Under the pieces are notes generated by a model. It made no database searches and had not been told where the DNA came from. It saw nothing but the letters and a program-made list of their open reading frames with translations. Positions 8,660-17,257 of a stretch of DNA of 55,111 nucleotides are shown here, piece by piece. A program made the translations under genes and the position numbers. This DNA comes from an uncultured delta proteobacterium (GTDB lineage Bacteria > Myxococcota_A > UBA9160 > JAFDET01). The stretch lies in contig CAMYLJ010000031.1 in assembly GCA_947259215.1 (NCBI GenBank), forward strand, positions 1 through 55,111. Direction: 5' to 3'. Numbering within the stretch: position 1 is the first letter of the stretch; the number at the start of each line of letters is the position of its first letter.

Positions 8660-10122
8660 GGGACCAGCCCCCTTCGCAGCCCTGGAACAGGCGGCTCGCC
8701 TCCTCGGGCCCCCAGCTGCCGGCCGGGTACTCGAGCAGCGGAGGCGCGCCCGGCCCGCCCCAGCCCTCGAGCACCTCGTCGGCGTAGCGCCAGGAGGCCT
8801 CGATCTCGTCGGCGCGCAGGAAGAGCGTCTGGTCGCCGCCGAGCGCGTCCAGCAGCAGCCGCTCGTAGGCATCGGGCGGAGCCGTGCCGAAGTGCTCGCG
8901 GTAGTCGAAGTCCAGGGTGGCCGGCGCCATGCGCATCTGCCCCCCCGGCTCCTTCACGCCGAACGAGAGCCGGATCTGCTCGCGCGGCTGGATCGCGAGC
9001 GTCAGCACGTTGGGTCGGATCTGACACAGCGAGCCGTCGCGCAGGCGCCGGCGGAACTCGTCGGGCTCCATGCCCTCCGGCCGGTTGAAGAGCTGAAGCG
9101 GGGTGCTGCGGAACTGCACCTGCACCTCGGTGAAGCGCTTCGGCAGGCGCTTGCCGTGGCGCATCAGGAACGGCACGCCGCTCCAGCGCCAGTTGTCGAT
9201 CTCGGCGCGCAGCGCGACGTAGGTCTCGGTCTGCGAGCCCTCGGGCACGCCCTCTTCCTCCCGGTACGCGAGCACCGGATGGCCATCCACCTCACCCGGG
9301 CCGTAGCGGGCGCGCACCGAGGTCGCGCCGATCTCCTCGGGATCGGGGCAGTGCAGGCCGCGCAGGAGCTCCACCTTCTGGTTGCGCAGGGCCTCCGGGT
9401 CGAGCGAGGCCGGCGGCTCCATCGCGACCAGCGCCAGGATCTGGAGCATGTGGTTCTGGAGCATGTCGCGCAGGGCGCCCGTGTCGTCGTAGTAGCCGGC
9501 CCTGCCCTCCTCCACGCCGATCGACTCTGCCACGCTGATCTGCACCAGCTCCACGTGGTGGCGGTTCCAGAGCGGCTCGAAGATCGCGTTGTGGAAGCGG
9601 AAGCCGATCAGGTTCTGCACCGTCTCCTTTCCGAGGTAGTGGTCGATCCGGTAGATCTGCTTCTCGCGCAGCACCTCGTGCAGGTCCGCATTCAGACGCC
9701 GGGCGCTGTGGAGATCGCTGCCGAAGGGCGGTGAGGCCCGCGCGGGCCAGGGCCCGGGAGGTCTCGGCGAAGAGCTCGGGCTTCAGCGAGAGGTAGAAGA
9801 GCCGCCCGGCGTCCTCGCCCCCGGGCAGCCCGGCCAGCCGCTCGCCCAGGGCCGCCAGCGACTCCGGGCTCCGGGCGTCCCCCTCGTGGTAGTGGACCCG
9901 GGGCGCCAGAGTCTCGAAGGCGCGCCGATCCTCGTCGCCCATGGCCTCCGCCAGCTCGCGGCGGAACTCCTCGTCGCGCTTCGGCCGGCGGGCGACGGCC
10001 ACCACCGAGAAGTCGCGCTTGGCGCGGCCTTCGGCGGCCAGACGGGCCAGCGCGGGCACGAGCTTGCGGCGGGTCAGGTCTCCACTGCCACCGAAGATCA
10101 CGATCTGGGCGGGGGGGGTCAT
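8652..10122 (-). pseudogene. zwf: Glucose-6-phosphate dehydrogenase, broken by an internal deletion/frameshift
   Basis: The first part starts at the ATG at 10122 (ribosome site GAGGAG) with IVIFGGSGDLTRRKL, the NADP Rossmann motif. It runs in one frame through LFYLSLKPELFAETSRALAR to about 9730. The rest lies in the next frame, from PFGSDLHSARRLNADLHEVL through the active-site RIDHYLGKETVQ to the stop at 8652. Between the two, the segment normally carrying the Val-rich strand and the Glu-Lys of the EKPxG substrate motif is missing, about 15-20 codons. This is therefore more than a one-base slip. It is either a true inactivating deletion or an assembly error. The flanking pgl and gnd are intact. 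Confidence 0.85.
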
Positions 10123-10193
10123 CGATCGCTCCTCGGGGCTGGATTTCCGCGCGTGCCTGGACGCCCCGAAGATGCCAGGGATTTCGCGGCGAG

Positions 10194-11378
10194 CTACCCC
10201 ACCACCCCCTTGGCGTGGAGGTCCTCGCGCTCGGCGGCCGAGAAGCCGAGGGCTTCCAGCACCTCGTCGCCGTGCTCGCCGAGCACCGGGGTGTGACGCG
10301 ACACGGCGGCCGGCGAGCGCGAGAAGCGCACCGGCGGCCTCGGACGGCGCATCGGCCCCATCACCGGGTGCTCGACCTCTTCGACGACCTCGCTGGCCTT
10401 CACCTGCGGGTGGTCGGACACGTCGGCGGGGGCCAGGACCGGCGCCGCCGGCACGTCCTCGCGCTCGAGGCTCGCGATGAGCTCGGCCACCGTCAGATCG
10501 GCGGCAGCCGCCGAGGTCTCGGCCTGGAACTCGTCCAGGTGGGTCAGCAGCGCGTTCACGCTCGAGAAGCGCTCGTCCTCGACGAACTCGGGTCGCCCGA
10601 CGGCGCGCATCAGCCCGTGCACCTGCTCCTGGGTGATGGCCGCAATGGCGACGTGGCCGTCCTTCACGGCCACCATGCGATAGCCGTCGGAGAGCGGCGG
10701 ACGCAGCGTGACGCCCTCGCCGAGCAGCGTGTCGCGGCCCATGCCGTCGGGCCAGAGGAAGTGGACCGCGGAAGCGAGCATCGAGATCTCCAGGTGCTGT
10801 CCCTCTCCCGTGCGCTCGCGGTGGAAGAGCGCGGCGGCCACCGCCTGGGCCGCGGTCAGGGCGGTCAGCTTGTCCACCATGGCGTTGCGCACGAACGAAG
10901 GCTCGCCGGTCTCGAGATCGGCCTGCACGGCGGCCACCCCCGCCGCCGCCTGGAGCACGTGGTCGAAGGCCGGCTTTCCCGACCACGGGCCCCGCGGACC
11001 GAACGCGCTGATCGAGACGTAGATGAGGTCGGGACGCACGCCCCGCAGTGCTTCCTCGCCGAAGCCGAGACGATCGGCCACGCCGGGGCGGAAATTCTGC
11101 ACGAAGACGTCCGCCTCCGCGACCAGCCGCTTCAGGATCTCGAGCCCGCGCTCGTCGCGCAGGTCGAGCGCCAGCGACCGCTTGCTGCGATTGCAGCCCG
11201 CGAAAATCGTCGAGATGCCCCCGCGGCTGGTTCCGAGATGCCGCATGACATCTCCGATCCCGATGGGCTCGACCTTCAGGACCTCGGCCCCCTGGTCGGC
11301 CAGCATCATGGTCGCGAAGGGACCGGTGATGTAGGCCGAGCAATCGACCACCTTCACACCGGCGAGAGGTCCTGACAT
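10194..11378 (-). CDS. Family III CoA-transferase (CaiB/BaiF), 394 aa
   Basis: Transfers CoA between carboxylic acids. The N-terminal LAGVKVVDCSAYITGPFATM and KVEPIGIGDVMRHLG, then NRSKRSLALDLRDERG, then FVQNFRPGVADRLGFG are the usual family signatures. RNAMVDKLTALTAAQAV carries the Asp that forms the acyl-anhydride intermediate. The start is the ATG at 11378 with GGAGGACG upstream, rather than an ATG 17 codons earlier. It is upstream of zwf on the same strand with a 71-bp gap, so co-transcription is possible but functionally unexpected. The substrate cannot be read from sequence. Confidence 0.9.
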   Translation of the reverse strand: MSGPLAGVKVVDCSAYITGPFATMMLADQGAEVLKVEPIGIGDVMRHLGTSRGGISTIFAGCNRSKRSLALDLRDERGLEILKRLVAEADVFVQNFRPGVADRLGFGEEALRGVRPDLIYVSISAFGPRGPWSGKPAFDHVLQAAAGVAAVQADLETGEPSFVRNAMVDKLTALTAAQAVAAALFHRERTGEGQHLEISMLASAVHFLWPDGMGRDTLLGEGVTLRPPLSDGYRMVAVKDGHVAIAAITQEQVHGLMRAVGRPEFVEDERFSSVNALLTHLDEFQAETSAAAADLTVAELIASLEREDVPAAPVLAPADVSDHPQVKASEVVEEVEHPVMGPMRRPRPPVRFSRSPAAVSRHTPVLGEHGDEVLEALGFSAAEREDLHAKGVVG

Positions 11379-11532
11379 GGCGCGTCCTCCAGACGCTCCA
11401 TCATGCTGGGACTGCCGCAAAGACGTCAAGCGCGGCTGGCGCTCCTGGGATTCCGCGCCCAGGACCGGTAGCCTGGTCAGGCACCGAAGAGGACGCGCAC
11501 GGCCCCCCTAGTCCCACCTTCCGGAGTCGTCG

Positions 11533-12408
11533 TTGAACCGCACCCACACCGCCCTGGCCATCGTTGTGATCCTGCTGCTCCTCTTCGCACTTGCACAGCT
11601 TCCCGCGCTGCGGGGTGCCACTCCGGCGCCGCTCCCCGCCGGATCGACGCCGGATGGCGAGGTCGCGGCGCTCTGGGAGCTCGGCGTGCGGCTCGAAGGC
11701 GAGCTGGCGATCGAGCGCGCCGTGCGTGCCCAGCTCGCCGACGAGGTCGCACTGCTCCGGAGCGAGGTCCTGCGCCTCTCCGCTGCGGGGGAAGCGCTCG
11801 CGGCCACCCCCCCTCCGCCGCGCCCGCGAGTCGAGGCGACGGCGTCGCCACCGGCACGCGCGCTCGGGCCGATCGCGCGCTTCGACCCGGAGGCCCTCGT
11901 CGAGGCGGGGTTCGACGCCAAGCAGGTCGCCGCTCTCCACTCCCGCCTGGACGAGATCGAGCTCGAACGACTCTACCTTCGCGACCGCGCCGTGCGCGAA
12001 GGCTGGGCCCGCACGCCACGCCACATGAAGGAGAGCCAGGCCCTCGACCAACAGCTCGCTGGGACGCGCGACGAGTTCGGCGACGAGCTTCACGACTGGG
12101 CCCTGTATGCGACGGCGCGCCCGAATCGCGTCGCCGTCACCCGGGTGATGCAGGGATCGGCAGCCGCCGAGGCGGGCCTGCTCGAGGGCGACGTGATCTA
12201 CTCCTACGACGGTCAGCGCATCTTCTCTACACGGGAGCTGCAAGCCGAGACGACCGGGGGCTTCGAGGGGGAGTCCACCCCTGTCGAGGTCGTCCGCAAC
12301 GGCCAGACCGTGCAGGTCTACCTCCCTCGGGGTCCGCTGGGAGTCTCGGTCCGGCCTTCCTCGCAGGAGCCCTCGACGACGCCAACAGGGGCCGGGACCG
12401 GGCGCTGA
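11533..12408 (+). CDS. Membrane-anchored coiled-coil PDZ-domain protein, 291 aa
   Basis: The start is a TTG at 11533, eight bases after GGAG. Residues 7-25 form one transmembrane segment (ALAIVVILLLLFALAQL). Next come a charged helical stretch suited to a coiled coil (ELGVRLEGELAIERAVRAQL) and a Pro-rich linker. From about residue 195 there is a PDZ fold, with VMQGSAAAEAGLLEGDVIYS and an Arg-Ile-Phe-Ser-Thr continuation. There is no protease domain, so it is probably a periplasmic scaffold or peptide-binding adaptor rather than a DegP-type enzyme. Divergent from the CoA-transferase gene. Confidence 0.75.
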   Translation: MNRTHTALAIVVILLLLFALAQLPALRGATPAPLPAGSTPDGEVAALWELGVRLEGELAIERAVRAQLADEVALLRSEVLRLSAAGEALAATPPPPRPRVEATASPPARALGPIARFDPEALVEAGFDAKQVAALHSRLDEIELERLYLRDRAVREGWARTPRHMKESQALDQQLAGTRDEFGDELHDWALYATARPNRVAVTRVMQGSAAAEAGLLEGDVIYSYDGQRIFSTRELQAETTGGFEGESTPVEVVRNGQTVQVYLPRGPLGVSVRPSSQEPSTTPTGAGTGR

Positions 12409-12432
12409 TCTGCGACGCGTCCGTACCTCGCG

Positions 12433-12963
12433 CTAGCTGAACAGCCAGCCGAGCAGCGCGACGGAGAGCACCGCCAGCCCGAAGGCCAGGACGCAGACCC
12501 AGACCGCGCGGCCGGTGGAGACGTCGAGCGCCTGGCGCACCGCGATCACGTAGGCCGCGAGACCCCAGACGGCCGCCACCAGCACCGCCAGACCGCCGAG
12601 GATGGGCAGGATCCCGACCAGCATCACCAGCTGGGGTGCCTGGGCGAAGCCGATGGTGCGCAGGAGCTCCTTGTAGTCCGACGTGTGTTCGAACAGGCGC
12701 ACGCCGATGATCCAGATGAAGCCGGCGGAAAGCGCCCAGCCGATCAAGCTGCCGATGATGCTGCCGAGCATGCCCACGCCTTCGGCCGCGGGGTGGCCGA
12801 TGGCGGTGGCCACCGCCGCCAGCGCCACCACGCCTGCGGCCTGAGACAGGGCGTTGGTGTCGTGCTCGACCTCCTCGTAGACCGTCGCATCCAGCTTGAG
12901 GGCGCCGACGAGGCGCTCCCCGAAGGAACGCGGTGCGGGTGCGCTGAGGGCAGTCTCGCTCAT
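12433..12963 (-). CDS. Yip1-family integral membrane protein, 176 aa
   Basis: After about 30 polar residues there are four to five hydrophobic segments (VVALAAVATAIGHPAAEGVG; MLGSIIGSLIGWALSAGFIW; LVMLVGILPILGGLAVLVAA; and a final VCVLAFGLAVLSVALLGWLF). The layout and the segment TSDYKELLRTIGFAQAPQL match Yip1/YckC-like small bacterial membrane proteins, whose function is not established. The ATG at 12963 has GGAGGAG about 12 bases upstream. It converges on the PDZ gene with 24 bp between. Confidence 0.7.
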   Translation of the reverse strand: MSETALSAPAPRSFGERLVGALKLDATVYEEVEHDTNALSQAAGVVALAAVATAIGHPAAEGVGMLGSIIGSLIGWALSAGFIWIIGVRLFEHTSDYKELLRTIGFAQAPQLVMLVGILPILGGLAVLVAAVWGLAAYVIAVRQALDVSTGRAVWVCVLAFGLAVLSVALLGWLFS

Positions 12964-13394
12964 GGCTGATGATCTCCTCCGGTGCGATTCAGGGTGCCCG
13001 GGTTCACATCAGGATACACGACTGGCGGAACCCCAAGGGCGCCAACGAGATTCGAAGCCGCCTGCCTCGACGCGCCTCGCGATCTGCTTCAAGATTCCCG
13101 GGAGGTGGCGGATCCATGAAACACGTCCAGATCGCCCAGTCCATGGTCGGCACCATCCCCTGGTACCGCAGCTCCCCGGCTCGTCCCCAGGATCGCGCAG
13201 CTTGCATTCGTCCCTGCCCGGGCCCGAAGGGTCGAAGTCTCGCGTCGGCTGGACGACAGCGTAAGCCGCACCGCACCAGCATCTTCCGGTCCACTTCAGC
13301 TTCCTCGACGCGATCGCATTCAAGGTGCTGCAGTGATCTGGCTCGGGTTGCGGCCCGACGCAGCTACGTGCCATAAGTAGGGGGGAGCGGACCG
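12964..13394. other. Intergenic, no intact gene; protein-like shreds
   Basis: About 430 bp divergent between the Yip1-like gene and the next plus-strand ORF. An ATG at 13117 behind GGGAGG opens an 86-codon Arg/Ser-rich frame that does not look like a protein. Another frame ends with PVHFSFLDAIAFKVLQ before a TGA near 13334, which looks like real protein sequence and may be the end of a decayed gene. No promoter or RNA is recognised. Confidence 0.35.
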
Positions 13395-13661
13395 TTGACA
13401 CGGACCTTCGATCTGTATCGGCTGGCCGACATCGGAGAGCGTCAGGAGGCCCTCCGGAAGACCTTCGACAGGGGCGGCACGCCGCTGGCCGCCGATGAGC
13501 CCATCTTCGACTTCGGCAGCACGGATGCCTCGAGCTACGAGCGTGGCTGCGACTCCCTGGTGGGGGTCGTCTCGCTTCCCGTGGGCCTCGTAGGGCCGCT
13601 CACGGTGCACTGCCTCGACTACGACGAGTACGAACACGGCGCGCCGAGGCGTGAACGATGA
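13395..13661 (+). pseudogene. N-terminal fragment resembling HMG-CoA reductase, 88 aa
   Basis: A TTG at 13395 follows GGGGGAGCGG. Residues 44-66 read SSYERGCDSLVGVVSLPVGL then VGPLTV. This matches the conserved entry segment of class I HMG-CoA reductases (E...ENxxGxVxxPVGxAGPLxV). The frame ends after another 20 residues, whereas the family needs over 300 more, and no continuation was found in the other frames because the next gene begins. If the assignment holds, it is a severely truncated relic. Its TGA overlaps the ATG at 13658, so it may still be translated as a leader to the next gene. Confidence 0.4.
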
Positions 13662-14500
13662 GGGCCGCCACTCTCGTTCTGCGCAGGATTGCGTGTAGGC
13701 TCGGGCGCATGAGAGCCAGCGTGCTCGTTCCGGTCGCGCTCGCCGGCAGCCTGACCGCAGCTGTTGGAGCCCCTGCCCTGGAGACCCTCGACGAAATCGA
13801 GGCGTGCGTACGGGCGAACCTGCCCGCGAAGGCGAGCGTGCAGACGGTGATCCTGCGGTCGGTGGACCGCACAGGCGAGGAGACCGATTCGACGGCGATC
13901 ATCCACTGGAAGAAGTCCGACGACGGCTACTCCCGGGTGCTGATGCGCATCACCGATCCGCCCCTGCGCCGCGGGTCGGCCCTGCTCGCGATCCAGTCGG
14001 AGGATCGCGTCGAGATGTTCATGTATCTGCCCGAGCTGCGGCGCGTGCGGCGGGTCAACAAGCACTCGCTGCAGGGCGCGGTCTTCGGGACGGACCTCAC
14101 CTACGAGGACTTCGAGCGCTTCGCGGGGCTGTTGGAGGAGGCCGAGACGAAGCGACTTCCCGACGAGACCCTCGACGGACGCCCCGTCTACGTGATCGAG
14201 GCCCGACCGGCTCTCGGCGCGGAGTCCGAATACGAACGGGTCGTCTCCTACGTGGATCACGCGAGGTGCATCCCCCTGCGTGTCGAGCTCTTCGAGCGCT
14301 CCAACCAGCTGCGCAAGACGGTCACCCTGCCCCTGGACCACATGACCGAGGAGCCCTCGGGCTGGGTCCCGCGCCTGGTGCGGGTTGCCGACCTGGTGGA
14401 CGAGACGCACACCCTTCTCATCGTCGACGAGATCGACACCGCGGCCGAAGTTCCCGACCGAATCTTCTCGGTCCGCCAGCTGGAGCGTGAAGGGCACTGA
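13658..14500 (+). CDS. LolA-like outer-membrane lipoprotein-sorting family protein, 280 aa
   Basis: A hydrophobic N-terminus (ASVLVPVALAGSLTAAVGAP) is probably a signal peptide. The ATG at 13658 overlaps the preceding stop; the ATG at 13709 gives a more compact signal peptide and is an alternative start. The body matches the LolA-like periplasmic carriers that accompany RND exporters: SALLAIQSEDRVEMFMYLPE, LRRVRRVNKHSLQGAVFGTD and LTYEDFERFAGL are family hallmarks. Such proteins bind lipids or lipoproteins in a half-barrel and shuttle them across the periplasm. The stop overlaps the RND start (TGATG), which indicates one functional unit with that exporter. Confidence 0.85.
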   Translation: MRAATLVLRRIACRLGRMRASVLVPVALAGSLTAAVGAPALETLDEIEACVRANLPAKASVQTVILRSVDRTGEETDSTAIIHWKKSDDGYSRVLMRITDPPLRRGSALLAIQSEDRVEMFMYLPELRRVRRVNKHSLQGAVFGTDLTYEDFERFAGLLEEAETKRLPDETLDGRPVYVIEARPALGAESEYERVVSYVDHARCIPLRVELFERSNQLRKTVTLPLDHMTEEPSGWVPRLVRVADLVDETHTLLIVDEIDTAAEVPDRIFSVRQLEREGH

Positions 14501-17229
14501 TGCTGGACCGCTTCGCGCGTCTCATCGCCGACCATCCGATCGCCACGCTGGTCGCCGTGCTGGGCGTTACGCTGCTCGCGTTCTCCGGAATCGTGGACTT
14601 CCGCAGCGGCGAGATCCGCCTGCGGCTCGACCCGGCGATCGACCGCCTCATGCCGCGCGACGAGGCGCTCCGTTACTACGACGACATGCGGCGCCGCTTC
14701 GGAAACGACGACACGCTCACGGTCGCGGTGGTGACCGAGGACGTGTTCTCTCCCGAGATCCTGCCACGCGTGAAGCGGATGACGGAGCGCTTCGAGCAGG
14801 TGGAGGGGATCCGCCGCGTGGTGAGCCTCTCGACTGCCCTCAACATCCGGGGCGACGATGGCGACCTCTCGATCGAGCCGTTCTATACCGGTCTCCCGGA
14901 GGATCCTGCGGAACTCGCGGCGATGCGGCGCGAGGCGCTGGAGAACCCGATCTACGCCGGCAACCTGGTGTCGCGCGACGGGCGGGCCACTGCCCTGGTG
15001 GTCCACCTGCGCAAGATGACCGAGGCGGAGTTCATCGACGCTCGCATCGACGTCCAGCTGGCCGCGATCGCCGAGGAGGAACGCGGGACCGCCGAGGTGT
15101 GGATGACCGGGCCGCCACAGCTCCGCGCCGAGTTGAGCCGGGTCCTGCTCTCCGATCTGAGCTTCGTGGTGCCGGCAGCCTTCACCATTTGCGCAATGGT
15201 GGCGGGGGTGGCCTTTCGCTCGGCGCGGGGCCTCGTCATCCCCGCCACCACGATCCTGCTGGCCCTGGTCTGGACCCTGGGCATGATGGCCTGGACGGGA
15301 CGCACGCTGAACCTGGTGACCACGATCCTGCCTCCCCTCATCCTGACGATCGGCCTGGCCTACAGCGTCCACGTCGTGGCCGCGTACTACGCGGTGCTGC
15401 GGAAGGGCGCTGCGGACGGACCGCGCGAGCTGGTCCGACAGGCCCTGCGCGGGGTCGGCCTCCCCGTACTGCTGACCGCGCTGACGACGTGCGTGGGCTT
15501 CCTCGCGCTCACGGTGAGCCGGCTTCCAGCCATCCGTGAGTTTGCGGTCTTCGCGACGGTCGGGGTCGCCATGACGGTCGTCGTCTCGCTGACCTACGTG
15601 CCCGCCCTGCTGCGCATCCTGCCGCCACCGCGGCGGGTTCCGTCCGAAAAGGGCGCGGCACGCTTGGACCGCGGCTTCGAGGCCGTAGCGCGCTTCGATC
15701 TGCGCCACCGCCCCGCCATCTTCGCGGTGGCGATCCTGGTCTGCGTCGTCTCGCTCTACGGCCTCTCCCGGGTCCGGGTGAGCAACGACATCATCACCAA
15801 CTTCCGCCCCGACTCTTCCGTGCGGGTTCACTTCGATGCGATCAACGAGAATCTGGAGGGATCGAACCCCCTGTACGTGGTCCTCGAGAGCGACGAGCGC
15901 GACACCTTCAAGCGACCCGCCAACCTGCGCGTGGTGGAGGATCTGCAGCGCTGGCTCGAGGAGCAGCCCGGCATCGGAAGCACCACCTCGCTCGTCGACT
16001 ACGTCAAGGTAATCAACTGGGGCTTCCACGAGAACGACCCGGACTACCGCGCCATCCCCGAGACGGCCGCGCTGACCGATCAGCTGCTCTTCTTCGGAGG
16101 GAACGAGGAGCTCGATGCGTTCGTCGACCCCCGCTACAAGACCACCCGCATCGTGGCGCGTGCGACCGTGATCGATTCGGTGGCGATGCGAGCCGTCGTG
16201 GAGCGCTTGCGCGAGCATCTCGCGACCCTTCCGGAGCACATCCACCCGCGGGTCACGGGCAACACGGTCCTCGCCAACCAGACCTTCGACGATCTCGCGC
16301 GTGGCCAGGGTCAGAGCCTGACGATCGCGTTCGTCGCGATCTACGGGATCCTCAGCCTGCTCTTCACGTCCTTCCGGGTGGGCTTCATCGCGCTGATCCC
16401 CAACGCGATTCCGGTGCTGGTCTATTTTGGCGCCATGGGCTTGACGGGCGTGGCGCTCAACCCCAATACGAGCCTGGTGGCGTGCCTCGTACTGGGAATC
16501 GCCGTGGACGACAGCATCCACTACATGACGCGCTTCGCTCGGTCTGCAAGGAAGCGGGCCGACGAGCGGCAGGGGACCATCGACGCCCTGCGCGGCGTGG
16601 GGCGGCCCATCACCGCGACGACCATCGCCCTGTGCCTGGGATTCCTGACGATGACGTTCACCAACCTGCGGATGGAAGTCGAGTTCGGAGCCCTCGCTGC
16701 CTTCACCATGTTCTCGGCGTGGCTGGTCGACATGACGCTCACTCCGGCCCTGTGCAGTGGCGTGCGCATCGTGACGCTGTGGGACGTGCTCACGCTGGAT
16801 CTGGGTCGGGAGCCCCAGACCGCGATCCCGATCTTCCGCGGGCTGACCCGCCGGCAGGCCCGGGTGGTGGCGCTCATGACTCACCTGCGCAGCGTGAAGA
16901 AGGAGAGCATTCTCTTCGAGCGGGGCGAACGGGGCCAGGAAATGTACGTGGTGATCGAGGGCGAGCTCGTAGCCTCGATCGAGCACCGGGGCGTTCGAGA
17001 GGAGCTGGGACGCCTGCGGCGGGGCGACGTGGTGGGAGAGGTGGCGCCCTTCTACGGCACGCGGACCGCCGACGTCGACGTGACGGAGGATGCGCTGCTG
17101 CTGCGGCTCACGCTCGCGGACCTCGAGCGGCTGCGGCGCCACTATCCGCGGATCGGCGCCATCGTCTACCGCAACATGAGCGACCTCCTCGCGAACAGGG
17201 TGGCCAACACCATGGAACACGTCCTCTAG
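14500..17229 (+). CDS. RND/MMPL-family exporter with C-terminal cyclic-nucleotide-binding domain, 909 aa
   Basis: An inner-membrane RND-superfamily transporter of the MMPL/COG1033 type. It has one N-terminal TM, a periplasmic domain, then a TM bundle (residues ~220-380), a second periplasmic domain, and another TM bundle (~610-750). GIAVDDSIHYMTRFARSA carries the paired Asp expected in proton-driven members. After the last TM, residues ~790-900 form a cNMP-binding-like fold, with ILFERGERGQEMYVVIEGEL then GDVVGEVAPFYGTRTADV. The Gly-Glu and Arg of the phosphate cassette are retained. This suggests transport gated by a nucleotide or related ligand. It is coupled to the LolA-like gene. The last 24 codons are duplicated at 23792. 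Confidence 0.9.
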   Translation: MLDRFARLIADHPIATLVAVLGVTLLAFSGIVDFRSGEIRLRLDPAIDRLMPRDEALRYYDDMRRRFGNDDTLTVAVVTEDVFSPEILPRVKRMTERFEQVEGIRRVVSLSTALNIRGDDGDLSIEPFYTGLPEDPAELAAMRREALENPIYAGNLVSRDGRATALVVHLRKMTEAEFIDARIDVQLAAIAEEERGTAEVWMTGPPQLRAELSRVLLSDLSFVVPAAFTICAMVAGVAFRSARGLVIPATTILLALVWTLGMMAWTGRTLNLVTTILPPLILTIGLAYSVHVVAAYYAVLRKGAADGPRELVRQALRGVGLPVLLTALTTCVGFLALTVSRLPAIREFAVFATVGVAMTVVVSLTYVPALLRILPPPRRVPSEKGAARLDRGFEAVARFDLRHRPAIFAVAILVCVVSLYGLSRVRVSNDIITNFRPDSSVRVHFDAINENLEGSNPLYVVLESDERDTFKRPANLRVVEDLQRWLEEQPGIGSTTSLVDYVKVINWGFHENDPDYRAIPETAALTDQLLFFGGNEELDAFVDPRYKTTRIVARATVIDSVAMRAVVERLREHLATLPEHIHPRVTGNTVLANQTFDDLARGQGQSLTIAFVAIYGILSLLFTSFRVGFIALIPNAIPVLVYFGAMGLTGVALNPNTSLVACLVLGIAVDDSIHYMTRFARSARKRADERQGTIDALRGVGRPITATTIALCLGFLTMTFTNLRMEVEFGALAAFTMFSAWLVDMTLTPALCSGVRIVTLWDVLTLDLGREPQTAIPIFRGLTRRQARVVALMTHLRSVKKESILFERGERGQEMYVVIEGELVASIEHRGVREELGRLRRGDVVGEVAPFYGTRTADVDVTEDALLLRLTLADLERLRRHYPRIGAIVYRNMSDLLANRVANTMEHVL

Positions 17230-17246
17230 CCGGGGCATACCCCGGC
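17229..17246. terminator. Perfect 7-bp GC hairpin between convergent genes
   Basis: GCCGGGG, loop CATA, CCCCGGC, directly after the RND stop codon and just before the oleD stop on the other strand. There is no T-tract on either side, so it is not a textbook intrinsic terminator, but the position between convergent ends fits a transcription barrier or 3'-end stabiliser. Confidence 0.45.
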
Positions 17247-17257
17247 CGCGGGATCGG

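Noticed and set aside
6582-9734. Very long plus-strand open frame (over 1000 codons) opposite gnd-pgl-zwf
   Set aside because: It lies antisense to three clear pentose phosphate genes and has the Arg/Ala/Gly/His-rich composition of a GC-rich shadow frame.
13037-13060. A possible fourth attachment core (GGGCGCCAACGAGATTCGAA)
   Set aside because: It resembles the 28-bp core with a gap and several mismatches, but there are no TTGTCCC-type repeats at -64/-53 or +78/+89 and no integrase end in frame.
17229-17246. Intrinsic terminator with U-tract
   Set aside because: The hairpin is perfect, but neither strand has a following T run, so it is listed only as a hairpin with moderate confidence.
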